This document shows positions 1 through 11,866 of a DNA stretch of 64,000 nt, one piece after another (position 1 is the first letter of the stretch; every line of letters starts with the position of its first letter). A program made the position numbers and the translations under genes. Where the stretch lies: the NCBI GenBank assembly GCA_029948255.1, contig JALIZF010001790.1, forward strand, positions 601,501 through 665,500, given 5' to 3'. The notes under the pieces are model-generated. The model was not told the origin of the DNA, searched no databases, and saw only the letters and a list, made by a program, of their open reading frames with translations. This stretch comes from Telmatactis stephensoni. Its lineage: Eukaryota; Cnidaria; Anthozoa; Actiniaria; Isophelliidae.

Positions 1-1889
1 ATTGGCATGAGCATCTAGAAACACTTTTTGTACTTTCGTGCAGGAAGCCATTGATGTGTTTTAACGAGGAAGACAATAAAGTGTTTCGTGCGGGAAGAAA
101 ATCAAGGGTTCCGGTCGGGCAGGATACAAAGGTAATTAAAGTGTTCCGAACAAAAACCGCATTAGAATTTAGGGAAAAAGCCAATTTAGTGTTACTTTGT
201 GGGAAACCTAATTGAAACCATAAAAACATTCTGAAGTCTTGCTTTTTACCGTGCCGCTTTTTCGAGCCATAGCAACGGTAACTAGGGAGTAGGGGTCATG
301 GATGTCAGTGTGAAAAAAATAAAATAAAAAATAAAATATTAAATAAATAAATAAAATGTTTGCAAACAATTTCGAATAATATTCCCCACCTGGTCGATGA
401 TTCCTTCCCCGACAAACTTCACTTCCCACCACTGTTCATACTTCCACTTGTTCCACCTGACAAGAACAATGAGAACAAGGACGAAAACGTAGCTTAGAGC
501 ATAAACAGAAAACAAAATGACGCCGTACTTTCAAATCCTATTCAACCTACAATCATTGCCAGAATTGTTGGCAAGATTGTTTTTGGAAGCGCGCGCAGTG
601 TTTTCTTTTTTCTGAGACAGGTTCCCCCTCCCTTTCCCCTCTCCCCCCTCCCTTTCCCCCCTCCCTTTCCCCCCTCCCCCCTTTGCAACGGTGCTGTGAA
701 AAATCCGGTACCTACTACCCTGAAATCAGTCGGACTTTATGGCTACAAGCAACATTATTTAGGGGATGGGACACAAAAATAAAGTGCATAATGTACCAAA
801 AGACTCTGAACGTCATATCGTGCCAAATAATGGCCAGGATTGTAGGCTATTTATTTTGGTTACATCCACACCAGACCGATTCCACAGAGGGACATCCACA
901 GGAAGCCCATCTGAGGAACCAACTAACTTAAACGAAGCAGTCTATGTTCACCAATCCGGATAAATTTGAACATCTTTTTTGGTCCGTTTTAGGTATCTTC
1001 CCCTACACAACGTTTCTTAGACAAACCAAAAACATTGTTTTAAGGTGGATGAAGATGTAACAGTAGCAAAACTATGCGTGTCCAAATATATTAGTGTGGA
1101 CGCTTTAGACTCGAGATATTCAGTTGACCAAGCCATGTATTACCTAAAGGCGAGGCCTTTCGAAAACGACACCATCAAATTGATTTGGACGCAAAACTTA
1201 AACCATGTAGTACGATACAGGGGGTAATTAGCTAGTGAACTTATTCATGGATAATTCCTTCAAATTGCTTAAGCCCTACCTGTAGTTAAGACCTTCAGGT
1301 CTGAGCTCCTTGTAAAGTTGTAACAGCACACTAGCTTCAGGTCGACCACCACGCTCCTGAAGGGGAGTCCTTCTATCCACAGTTACAATTGGCATGTGGT
1401 CAGGAGGGGAGTGTTCCGATGCGTGCAACATTTCTTGTACAAGACGCCAACGTTGGCGACAGAGAGGCAGTAAGAAACGTAGATGAGGAAGAAGGTGAGA
1501 TATTTGGTATCGTGGATGTGTATAAGGAGTGGAGGGTTTGGAGTTTCTTGTGGGTGTGGTCGAGGGATTTGAAGGTTGTTCCTCTTTGACTGGTGTGCTG
1601 TGTGATTCTGTTTCTTTCTTTCTTGCTTCTAATTCAAGAGCTCTAAATTCAGTTCAAAACAGTAGCATACAGTAAGCTTACTGGACAGCAATAACTGAAT
1701 AAATGGGCAAAACAAATGTGTGGAAAGTGGATGATGGGAAAGTTAGATTGCTTCAGACAGGAGCTGAATTCTTACAGATCCATCTCAAATTTCTTTCAAA
1801 CTTCGACAAATATTGTTACTTTGATAAACATTCATTCACCTAGGTTCAGACCTTTCTTTACAATCAAATCTTAAAACTACTTTTTAAGT
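1..1889. other. gene-poor flank, no gene recognised
   Basis: No exon with a recognisable protein family was found on either strand. The first 200 bases hold imperfect short repeats built around the phrase GTGTTCCG/TTCGTGCGGGAAG. Bases about 600-684 are a C/T-rich tract on the plus strand. The short open frames here (for example 1045-1227 and 1389-1589) lack family signals and look like chance. The right part probably contains the 3' untranslated region of the minus-strand gene that ends at 1890. Confidence 0.5.
601..684. repeat. pyrimidine-rich low-complexity tract
   Basis: The plus strand is almost entirely C and T here, built from repeated CCCTCCCTTTCCCC units. The other strand is a homopurine run of the kind that can form triplex or related non-B DNA. 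No gene relation is visible. Confidence 0.85.
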
Positions 1890-4800
1890 TTATCCCATAA
1901 ACAAAAATACAGGCGACTGATGGGATCTATTGTTGGAGCGGCCAAATGCTGGCAGTTGTGGATAAGTGGCCAGTTGTAGAGAATTGTCTGTTGGTTGGGT
2001 AGAGGGGATTATTTGATAGACATCACGGTTATAATGATGATGACGATGATCATCATCATCTTTAGTATCAATACAATCATCATCATGGTCAACATAATTT
2101 CCAATGTACCAGGCAGACAGACAAACAAACTGCAAGTCCCCCCACCTGTTTCTCTCCTCTTTCACTTGCTTCAATTCTTCTATCAAGTCAGCTTTCTTGG
2201 TTTCTTGTGAAGAAAACTGATCGACCAGCTTTCTGTATTCTACTTAAGACGTCTTGCCTCTGAGTCTTTAACTCTACGACAAGTTGCGGTTCACTGGTCT
2301 GGGTTCGTTCAGATTGTCTTTGGATGTCGAGCATACTGAGGTTCTGGATTAACACTTGCTTTTCTTCCAATAGAGAAGCCTGTGGTTAAAGGGGCATAGA
2401 ATAAGAAATCCTTATACTCGTTTTTTGCTGCTCTTGAAGAATACTTCCAGGGCAGGTAGGATAAAAAAGCCCTTAAAAATTATAACTAGTGCTTCAAAAC
2501 TGTTATAGTAGAAGGATAAGCATTCTTTAAGGAAATACAGTGAGCTCCCTCAAAACTGTTATAATAGAAGGATAAGCATTCTTTAAGGAAATACAGTGAG
2601 CTCCCTCAAAACTGTTATAGTAGAAGGATAAGCATTCTTTAAGGAAATACATTGAACTCCCTCAAAACTGTTATAGTAGAAGGATAAGCATTCTCTTTAA
2701 GGAAATACAGTGAGCTCCCTCAAAACTGTTATAGTAGAAGGATAAGCATTCTTTAAGGAAATACATTGAACTCCCTCAAAACTGTTATAGTAGAAGGATA
2801 AGCATTCTCTTTAAGGAAATACAGTGAGCTCCCTCAAAACGGACACCCCTCTAAGGCGGACACCTTTGCTTGGTCTTGGTCACAAGTAGGTCGAAAATAC
2901 CCACCAAAAAGGATGCTTGGAACAAAACGCGTATATAAATTGTGTGTGCAAGTCTCTATACTGTGGTATAAAGCAAGTTTTAGTAACACACGAATTATAG
3001 CCAAATGTTTCTCTTTTCTTTTGCTTTTCAAGTGAGCCCCCTAGATTGTGCGCCTAGTAGCCCTTCCCTAAATCAGTGCTTGATTCTATGGCAGAGGGAA
3101 GATGAAATAAGGATGTGAGAATTAGTTTGACAAGAGTCAAACCATCTCTTGTGGGAGGCCACACACAAGCCGAGCCACTCCCCTACTAAACAGCCTACCT
3201 GTTTTCGCAGTACTTTCTGTTGCTCTTTGATCTGTTCTTGCAGATCTTGGGTCAGCTTGAGCTTCTTGCTTGTCAGCTCAAACTGTATTTTTAACTGGTC
3301 AGCATCCATCATTCCAAAGGGTGTGGTCTCTTTGGGTTCTCTTTTAACTTCTACAGGAACAGGGTCAAACTTCACATTGTTGGAGCTTGTTGACGACTCA
3401 AATGAAAGATCATTGAAAGATTCCATTGGGTATTTAGACTTCATGGTGTTGAAATCCTTCAGGAGAGATGATCCAGTTAAAAGATATAAACAGGAGTCTA
3501 GAACACTTGCTATGCGGCAAAGACCAACCGTGCGGAATGCCAAGTCATCAGCAGAGATGGATGCTAGTCTGGGGTACGAGAGGCTGTCCAGTCTTGAGAA
3601 TAAACTTGGTCTGGTTAATTCTGGTTTGAACCAGCCCTGTGAGGGGATAAACGATTCTTATTACACAAGTATTATTAATAACAGTAGAAGTGAAGATTCC
3701 AGCAACAAAATCCATCAGTTATGTAGGTTTTCCACTCAAGTAATATCTACTCTACTGCCATAAACCTCTCAACTTTTACATCACAATATTATCAGTGATT
3801 TTCATTCTAAAATTATTGAAGTTATTATCTTTGTAATCTCTTTCATACTCCAATATCATCATAATCATCAGTGCCAACATCTTCAATACTAACATTGATA
3901 GAAGAGTTTTAGTCATAATTCATCACTACTGCCATTATCATCATCATCATCATCATCATCATCAAAGAAATCATCACCTTGGTAATCACTACATCACAAA
4001 CTCAATCACTATCATCACAACCTTGGCAACACAAGGAGTCTATGCAAGAAGAACTTGTGTGGTATCTATGTTCTCTCATAGATTCTTCTATTTCCAAATG
4101 GGGAAGTGCTATTGCTTTCATCTAAATGCTTTACCTTGCATCTTCCTTTACCAGTCTTGTCTGAAGCATCAGATAAGAAGCGCACCAGCTCCTTGTCATC
4201 CTCTAGACACCAACTCTTTTTTGGTAATGAGTTCAATTTCATCATACAATCTTTATCAACCTCTATTAACACATCTAAAAACTCAGGAATTGATTTCTTT
4301 CTGCTTCCTTCCGAACTACTACTCTTTTTTCTATCTCTGGGAATTTTACTTTTCTCATGAGTTTCCTTGCAAGAAACTTCTTTCTCAAGTTTGTTTTCTA
4401 AGAGATCAGAGGAAAGAGTAGAAGCTCCTAGAGGTTCTTTTGTGGCAAGACTTGTACCATCACATGAATCATCAGTAAGGGAAGTTGTGCCAACAGACTC
4501 TTTAGAGTCTGATTCAACAACACTGCTGGCATTACAATCTGTAGAATCTGCAGAACCAAGTGGACAAAATGTAGATCTTGATAACTCAGTATCTAAGGGA
4601 AATCCATTTTGAGCAACTGTGTCCATATCTACATCCTTTGGATTTTCTTCTCTGTTAAATGAAACAGTCTTTTGTGGGATGGTTTTGATTTCTTGCTGAG
4701 CAGCACCATTGGTTGAGAAACTCTCATCAATGCTTGCTAAAGATGATGATGTTTGGTCAGTTGAGGAAGAACTGTTGCTCTCCTTTTCTGGAGCACCATT

Positions 4801-7800
4801 GGTTGAGGAACTCTCATCAATGCTTGTCAAAGATGATGATGCTTGGTCCATTGAGGAAGAACTGTTGCTGTCATTCCCTGGAACACCATTGGTTGAGGAA
4901 CTCTCATCAATGCTTGTTAAAGATGATGATGTTTGGTCAGTTGAGGAAGAATTGTTGCCCTCATTCCCTGGAACACCATTGGTTGAGGAACTCTCATCAT
5001 TGCTTGTCAAAGATGATGATGCTTGGTCCATTGAGGAAGAACTGTTGCTGTCATTCCCTGGAACACCATTGGTTGAGGAACTCTCATCAATGCTTGTTAA
5101 AGATGATGATGCATGGTCAGTTGAGGAAGAACTGTTGCTCTCCTTTTCTGGAGCACCATTGGTTGAGAAACTCTCATCATTGCTTGTCAAAGATGATGAT
5201 GCTTGGTCAGTTGAGGAACAACTGTTGCTCTCCTTCTCTGGTGAAATATCTCCAGAGGGAGAAAGTGTTTGATCCTCTGTTTTATCTTTGGCTTTGCTAA
5301 CAGATTCAAGAGGTTTTTGTGAAGAAGAATTCACTAGAAGCCCAAGCTTTGCCATGAGATCAGCATAAGAGGGTGTTCTTGATGATGTCGAATTCTTTGC
5401 TACCTTCTTTCTCACATATAAAGTCATTGCTTTGAGTTTCTCTTCTTGTGTATCAGTACATATGCTGAAGTAATGCTCTAAAACATTCTCCCAAAGTTTA
5501 TCACTATTGAGGAAGTCCCATACATCTGTGACATCTGTCTCTTGAGTTTCTTGTTTTCCACTACAAGAACTGAAGAATGAGATTTTACTGTCCACAGCAG
5601 AAGGTGGTTGAGTTTCTTGTGAAGTTTTGCTTGTTTCTTTGATCTTTTTAGTTGCCTTTAACACCTTTAGTTGGGTTTCATCTGGTACGTAGCAAAATGG
5701 AAGAGGGAGGGGTTGGGATGACTGCAAACATTCTGGAACACATGATCAAAAGGAACAAATGATCAAAACAAAGGAAGAACTAATCAAATTCATTTTGTAC
5801 CTATATACTATGAATCAATCCATATGGGACAGTATACCAATAATAATTATTAAAGAATTAAAGAAATAAACAAAGAAAACAGAAATAAAAGAATTATTTT
5901 TACCACTAGCATTTTGTAGGGCTCTGAGTCGAGCTAAAGTTTTTCTAGAGTTGCCATTACTGATGAGCAAATCACTAGGTGGATACACTTTTAGTGTCTG
6001 TTGAAAAGCAAATCATAAGTAAAACAGATCATTAGTATAAAAGCAACTGAGCTGCAGCACTCAAGCAAGCTATGGAACAGCAACAATCTTCAAAAAATGA
6101 TCACATCCGAGTAGGGTCCCCCATACAGACTGTACCCCTTGAAAAAATGAAATCATACAAATTAAAACATTTGGTCTTTTTGCATGTCACGGATAATAAT
6201 TATTAAATCTGATTAATAATTAGATTTTTTTGCGAACCTCAAAAAGATTTTGAATATTATTCAAAAATCTTTTTGAGGTTCGCAAAAAAATCTAAAGTTG
6301 CTTTCATGTGGATGCAAAAAGATTTTAGATCTTAAATCATGTTTCACGTCAAAATATATCAGCCATTCACATTTCATGCAAAAGGTATAGGGGACCCTGT
6401 CTGAAGGTCCTGTATGGCTTAGAGGTACCTAGCACATGTACAATCTAAGAATTTTATTTAGCCATGTATAAAAAGATCAAATGTTGTCCAAACTTTGTAA
6501 GTAAACATTAATGTTCTGCATAACATCCATGCAGCTCTTCGACTGGTTAATTATCATAGGGGTAAGGCATAGAGCATACATCCAAAATGTGATGGGTAGG
6601 ACACTGGTACTCATGATGTGTATTATAATACCTAACCATGTTATAACAGCTAGAAATGGTCACCATCCAGATGTGCATCCTTGAGTTATTGCCGACTCTC
6701 ATATTGTGAGGGCCTGAGGATGAGTTCCTGGATATTGTGAATCAACACAATACCCTGTTTCCAGACAGAGAACATCAAACTATACAAAATCCTGAAGTTT
6801 GGGGTGAATTGAGTCAATATTGAACAACTTACAGCCATTCAAATATGATAGAATTTACAAAGAAATGTATGGAGCACCGGACAAAAGTGGACAATAAATT
6901 GTTGGGCAATCCATACATCTTTTAGTAAATTTTGGAGTTTTTGAATGGCTGCATGTAAGTTGTTCAATATTGACTCGATTATTGACTCAATTAACACCAA
7001 ACTTCTGGATTTTGTATAACTGGATTTGCTCTGTCTGGCTTTGTGGGTCTTGTGTTGATTATTGCAATATTCATGAACTCATCCCCAGGCCCTCACGATA
7101 TGAGTCGGTAATGGATGAAAAATAATGGTTGGCTGTACTCAAGAAACTGCACTTGCACCACACATATGCTCTCTCGTGCTTAGCAGCCATCACACACATC
7201 TGTACTCAATGGACACCCACTTGATTTTAGCTGTCTCTTTATATGCTACTGTTCCCATTGTTACTAACCTTGACTTTCTTCCTATCTCCACCAGGAGGAA
7301 ATTTCAATTTTGGTAGACTTGCTTCAGAATTTGGCAGAGGAGAAAGAGAAGCAAAGCTCACTTCCCTGATAACTGATTGCTTTACTCCTGTAGGTGACAC
7401 TCTATCAATCTTTAGAAGCTGTTGAAAATAAAAACTTAAAGAGTAAGTGGTAGCCTCCTCTGCAGGCAACTGTTGGGATTCCTTTTTTTATGGCTGGGAA
7501 AGAATGGGTCCCATTTTCCCTTCCTCCTTCCTCCGTTTTCATCCTTCTTCTCCAGTTTTTCTCATTCACTTTTTATTCCAAAGGAAACCGAAAAGAGTTG
7601 CCTGCAGAAGAGGCTCAGTAATGGGGAAAGAACTCTCTATAATTTACTGTATGGGGAGGGTTTGGACCTTGCAGTAGGGCCTCCCCATGTGAAACTTGAG
7701 TATCCTCTCCCCTTCACTTCAAGATCGTGAGAGACTTAATACATCATTCATTGGTATCAGGGTTCACGCTGAGATATGATCAATTTAAAATTCTAGGAGA

Positions 7801-9505
7801 ATTCAAGGAATATTCAAGTACCCAAAAAGGATTTTTCAAGGAGTACTGTTACCCAAATATTTACTAATGGACATCATATTCCCTCACTTACATGTAAAAG
7901 AAAAAAGTGAATTTCTATGTTTCCCATCCCATTCAAGTCCCTTTTTTGTTAAAAGTATAAATTCAAGGGGTTTTCAAGGACTTTGCGCAGAATTCCTAAA
8001 ATTCGAGGGCTTTTGAAGTGCCCTTGAAAACGTAAATGAAATTCAAGGAGTTTAAGGAGTAGCACGGATGCTGTGGAATATATAAAACTATTGCAATCAG
8101 ACACAAATAGAGAGTTTTGTGCTAAAACTGGTGACATATTGGCTTACCTTATTTTTACAAGGTATAATAGCAAAACCACCAACTTTAGTCATGGACAAGA
8201 TAAAGGGCACTTTACTGGGAGGGCATGCTGCACCACAATAGATACGATCATACTGTCTGTCTCTATTATCCAAGCGAAAGCAGTTTCCTGTCAAGAAAAC
8301 TGGCTGACTCATCTCATTGGCTACTGTCGGGCTATGTCGCATGAAGTATTCACATCTCTCTTTGCAGTAATCAACAAGATCAGAGTGTTGCTCAATACCA
8401 TGGTTTACGCTGTTTCTTTTAATTAAATAGCCAACCAAGCAACTGAAGTATCCTGTGCCACTACCAATGTTCAAGAACGATAGTCCTAAATAAAAAGAGT
8501 AATACTAAGTGATAATGACAAAAGCAGAAACAGTTTATTATATATTGATTTTCAGCTTGTACTCCTACTTGAAAAAAATTAAAAATGGAATGAATCCCAA
8601 GTGGACACGTGGTCACAGTGGTGATGACCATGCCTCTCCAAGATAACAGTACTCCTGGTACTGTTTTATAGAAAGTATGTCTCCAAAGTGGATGTGTGGA
8701 TACCACCACAACTTAGTCAAGTGTAATAAAGTTGACCACCCCTCCCCTTAATAATCCACCTCCGTCCATAAACAATAAATTGTGGCACCTTTAAAGGAAT
8801 GAGCAATGTTGATAATTATACAGATTGACTTGGGAAGGGGTAGTTATTATAATTTGTTTATATCCACTACGTTCCTTCTTTAGATCCAGACATCTGGAAT
8901 CTCCATTCATTTCCTTATCAATGAAACCTCTTCAACACTGACACCTCTACTGTATATTACAGACTTTTTTGTCACTTTGTTGCCCATACTAAAGAGGTTT
9001 GAAAAACTTTACAAAACCCAGGGATTTCTCAAGGGCATCTATTTTTATTCTTCCTTCCATCCCTCTTTTTACTTAGTCTTTTCTTCGATTACAAAGTTGC
9101 TTATCTAATTCCTTGAACAGTAAAACAGATCAAGTGAGGTCGAGCAGAAATTCTGCACACATAGATTAAGTTATCTTCCTAATCAATAATGCACCACAAT
9201 TATCGAAAACAAAGCACAAATTGTATTGTACCTGGGCAGAGGTCGAGAGCCTCCAGCACGGTAGCATACATGTGTGGAGCTGACATATGAACGTGAGGGT
9301 CCCCACGTAAAGGGGAATCAAAGTAAGCCTCGTCGAACTGTTCATTGGGAACAAAAGCTCCCCTTGGAATCGCCCGAAATGCGTCTTCAACATCCTTACA
9401 AGATATCAGACCAGCTTCCACAAAGATGTCCACCATTTTGTCATTGCTTCGATCTGAAGAGCACCTCCAAGCTGGAGCCAACATCATTTGTGCAGCAATA
9501 TTCAT
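1890..9505 (-). CDS. PCMTD-like protein: isoaspartyl methyltransferase-like domain with long coiled-coil tail
   Basis: Seven coding exons read on the minus strand: 9505-9232, 8485-8148, 7418-7269, 5997-5904, 5732-4135, 3456-3199 and 2379-1890; every junction has GT-AG and matching phase. The first three and a half exons (about 285 aa) match the protein-L-isoaspartate methyltransferase-like PCMTD family: an AFRAIPRGAFVP start region, the S-adenosylmethionine-binding motif LNIGSGTGYFS near residues 96-106, NHGIE, and YDRIYCGA. In vertebrates PCMTD1/2 are known as Elongin-binding ligase adaptors rather than proven repair enzymes; whether that holds here is unknown. After residue 285 the protein is Ser/Thr/Asp-rich with six 30-residue repeats, then a helical Gln/Lys/Glu-rich coiled coil. 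It is roughly 970-1065 aa against about 360 in vertebrates. The last exon has an apparent one-base frameshift near 2242; without correction the frame stops at 2188. Family call for the N-terminal half is secure; the tail is unrecognised. Confidence 0.8.
2492..2840. repeat. tandem repeat, about 56-60 bp unit, six copies
   Basis: The phrase AACTGTTATAGTAGAAGG followed by ATAAGCATTC recurs six times with a period of 56 to about 60 bases; variants differ by a CTCT insertion and by CAGTGAGC versus CATTGAAC at the unit end. It lies in the intron between the last two exons of the PCMTD-like gene. Confidence 0.95.
3935..3965. repeat. (ATC)n microsatellite
   Basis: Trinucleotide run of ATC units in an intron of the PCMTD-like gene. 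Looser ATC/ATG runs lie in the last exon near 2030-2095, where they encode an Asp/His-rich stretch. Confidence 0.9.
4706..5245 (-). repeat. 90-bp coding minisatellite (six 30-residue repeats)
   Basis: Six near-identical 90-base units lie in frame inside the largest exon of the PCMTD-like gene. Each encodes a Ser/Thr-rich 30-residue unit with the core SSSLTS-DESSSTNG and an N-terminal EKESNSSSS or GNDSNSSSS. Since 90 is divisible by three, copy-number change would keep the frame. The unit order alternates between two subtypes, which points to tandem slippage or conversion. Confidence 0.95.
6220..6296. repeat. near-perfect hairpin palindrome
   Basis: Arms of about 34 bases around a short loop at about 6256: TTTTTTTGCGAACCTCAAAA is followed by its reverse complement TTTTGAGGTTCGCAAAAAAA. 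It lies in the intron between 7269 and 5997 and is probably the core of a small fold-back element whose outer limits I cannot fix. Confidence 0.85.
6690..7113. mobile_element. long fold-back (MITE-like) element
   Basis: The left end GCCGACTCTCATATTGTGAG and the right end CTCACGATATGAGTCGG are inverted copies. Similarity runs inward through ATTGAGTCAATATTGAACAA and its inverted partner to a centre near 6900. The core contains AAAGAAATGTATGGAGC, a phrase found in two other intronic fold-back elements in this window. No coding capacity. Confidence 0.7.
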
Positions 9506-9884
9506 GATCTATTCAATTCTTCCTTTCCTGGGTAAAAAATGAGCCAAGTTTGCGAGAAGAATGAAAAATTCTATTCGATGACGTCTTGGTGAAAATTAAA
9601 TGACATTCCAAGCAATTCTTCGATTGTTTTCAGCTTTCGAAAGAGTTTTGACCATAATTGACATTTTCAGCACTTTGCCACGTTGAATTATCATAAGCTA
9701 AATGTTTTACAGCTCAATGGATTCTAACAGGAAGCAAGGAATCATAACATATCCACTACTTGGCCTCCCTGTTGTCGTCCATTTTTGATTCTGTAGCAGA
9801 ACAAGTTTCCAGTCTCTTCTCGGTTTGGATACATAAAATAGACTGGGGAACAAATACATTATCTGCCTGTGCCCTCCCCACTAG

Positions 9885-9968
9885 GTAAAGAGAAAGAAAG
9901 AAAGAAATTGAAATAAAAAGATAGAACGACCGAAAGAAGGAAAGAAAGAAAGAAGGAAGGAAAGAAAA

Positions 9969-10034
<66 letters not shown>

Positions 10035-10095
10035 AGGGAGAGAGAGAGAGAAGAAAGAAAGAAAGAAAGAAAAAAAAGAAAGAAAGAAAGAAGAA
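9885..10095. repeat. purine simple repeat, (GA)n / (GAAA)n
   Basis: About 210 bases of GAAA, GAAG and GA units on the plus strand, including a long uninterrupted GA run near 9975-10030. The minus-strand open frame across it encodes only Ser/Leu/Phe and is not a gene. Confidence 0.97.
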
Positions 10096-10279
10096 ACGAA
10101 CAAGAGGAACTTCATTTTTTGCCTCAAATTTTTTTCACGTAGTTTACCTACAAAGGAGGTCCCCCTGGGTTTTGTAAATACTCACTTACAAACCTCTTAC
10201 CTAACTTTTAATCACTGTAAATCCTGTTGCAGTGCTCCATTTGACTAGCAATGTCCCTTTAATAGCACTCTTCTTATTA

Positions 10280-10436
10280 GAGTCGTTTTCGTATGAGTGG
10301 GAAACTTACCGTACCGTATCGTAACTGTACCAGTATCATATTTTCTATAAAAAGCATTCGAAATTCCTGCTGTAACCGTATCGTATCGTAACCGTACAGT
10401 CAGCGTACAGTGTTCCCACTCATACGAAAACCACTC
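10280..10436. mobile_element. TA-flanked MITE, GAGTSGTTTTCGTATGAGTG termini
   Basis: Inverted ends of about 25 bases (GAGTCGTTTTCGTATGAGTG at left, CACTCATACGAAAACCACTC at right) flanked on both sides by TA, as for Tc1/mariner-type elements. The interior is rich in CCGTACCGTA/TATCGTA and has no open frame. A related half-element occurs near 40890-40970. Confidence 0.75.
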
Positions 10437-10565
10437 TAGCTACATAATGCGACTACGCCCCTATGACGTCATTAAAATTGCTTACTGCTCATTTTTCGAT
10501 GTCTAGACTTTTAACCACTCAAAAAGAACTACCTTACACAACAACTTGAAGCAGCAGCTAGAACC

Positions 10566-10602
10566 ATGGCACCCAGACAATCCAAATTGATTGATAACCA
10601 AT
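10566..10602 (+). CDS. possible first coding exon, gene not identified
   Basis: ACCATGG start context, 12 codons (MAPRQSKLIDNQ) and then a consensus donor CAAT|GTAAGT with phase 1. It sits about 1 kb upstream of the divergent PCMTD-like start, where a head-to-head gene could begin. No continuing exon was found on the plus strand before the NRBP gene, so it may be chance. Confidence 0.2.
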
Positions 10603-11706
10603 GTAAGTTAAATTTTAATTCATTGTTGTGCTTTGAGAGGGATACCAATCTGAACTGAATCATGCATGACAGGAAGCAGTGGATAGAGCATGCTGTGCTG
10701 TAGTCCAGCTTGGCCTAAAGGTGCCATTTCAATGCGCTTTTAAATTTCATTCACACACTGTTCTTTCATTTATTCATTCATTCATTCATACATTGTGATT
10801 TTTTTAAAGGGAAATTACATGGGTGATGTCGTCCTTGGCTGAGTTGGCCGGTCACGGATAGCCTACGTTACCCCAGGGTTTTGCCAGGCTGTAACGCAGG
10901 CTAGTCACGGAACGAGTTTTATCCCTGGACAAAAAGATCATCGTTTTGGGTAGAAAAGACTCATGTAAACGTAAATACATTCTTGTCCCGCTCTCCACGT
11001 AAACTGGACACCCGAAAATCATGTGAAACCCACCCTGTCACTGAACTCCTCCGCTGCCCGACGCAGCCTATAAGGGGACATTAATATTGAGGCACGGCCA
11101 GCCAGCTAGCCGGCTTTACCGAGATCTTGGTATAAGCCTATTTTGGAAAGGCGAGCTTGCCTGCTTGCCGAGATACGAGTGGAGAAATGCCGAGATTTCA
11201 AAAACAAAAACATGCTGCAAGTTGGAACTTTCACGGTGAATTATGCACGCTGATTGGCTAGTGTGGGTAAAATGCATGTTTGGACGAGTGATGAAAAACG
11301 AGCAACAAAAAGTAAGGTAACCCATGGTGTACTTTTCGCAACAAGTTTTTCCAACTCGCAACAAATATTTTGGGAAGCTTGGGAACTGCGCTGTAAAACG
11401 AGCAACATCGTTTTATATCTTGCTCCACAACGTTGCGCGACAAGTTTAATGACTTTGTTTCTGCTCTATGAAATACACAGAAGATGTACGACAATTTTCT
11501 TGAAATACATGTGTATTTAGATGTTATTTTTATTTAATTTTGTCAATCAATAAAATTGATTGATTATATATGGATTGATAATGAATTCAGGAATATGATA
11601 AACTTTATCATTGAATCAATATGAATGCATAACCTTGTTTGTATACTTTTGCATTCACGAATAGAAAACATTGAATGTCAATAACTAATTCCAACAGTAT
11701 ACTTTA

Positions 11707-11866
11707 GTAATACCTGGTTATAGTGAACAATATGCGCTGTAGGGTAAGTGGTATCTATTTACCATTACCTTACCAATACCTTACTGTCACCTTACCCACC
11801 ATAACCTTACCCACAACTCATCAACCACTTACCATGCAGTACAGATTGTTTGCTATCACCCTATAG
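11707..11866. mobile_element. fold-back element with TTACCATTACC-type interior
   Basis: The left end GGTTATAGTGAACAATATGC is inverted against GTACAGATTGTTTGCTATCA at the right. The interior is made of CCACTTACC/CCTTACC units. A second, longer member with the same ends lies at about 20985-21236. It abuts the next MITE at its right edge. Confidence 0.65.

Noticed and set aside
3199..3456. CLOCK/NPAS2-like coiled coil
   Set aside because: QEQIKEQQKVLRKQ superficially recalls CLOCK, but the exon splices in phase with the PCMTD-like gene and nothing else fits.
3149..3763. 204-aa plus-strand frame
   Set aside because: Overlaps a phase-consistent minus-strand exon (3456-3199) and has no family resemblance.
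4709..5272. Plus-strand frames of 187 and 195 aa across the minisatellite
   Set aside because: Antisense shadows of the minus-strand coding minisatellite; periodicity simply copies the 90-bp unit.
9756..10127. 123-aa minus-strand frame rich in Ser/Leu/Phe
   Set aside because: It is a translation of the GA/GAAA simple repeat; no codon or family signal.
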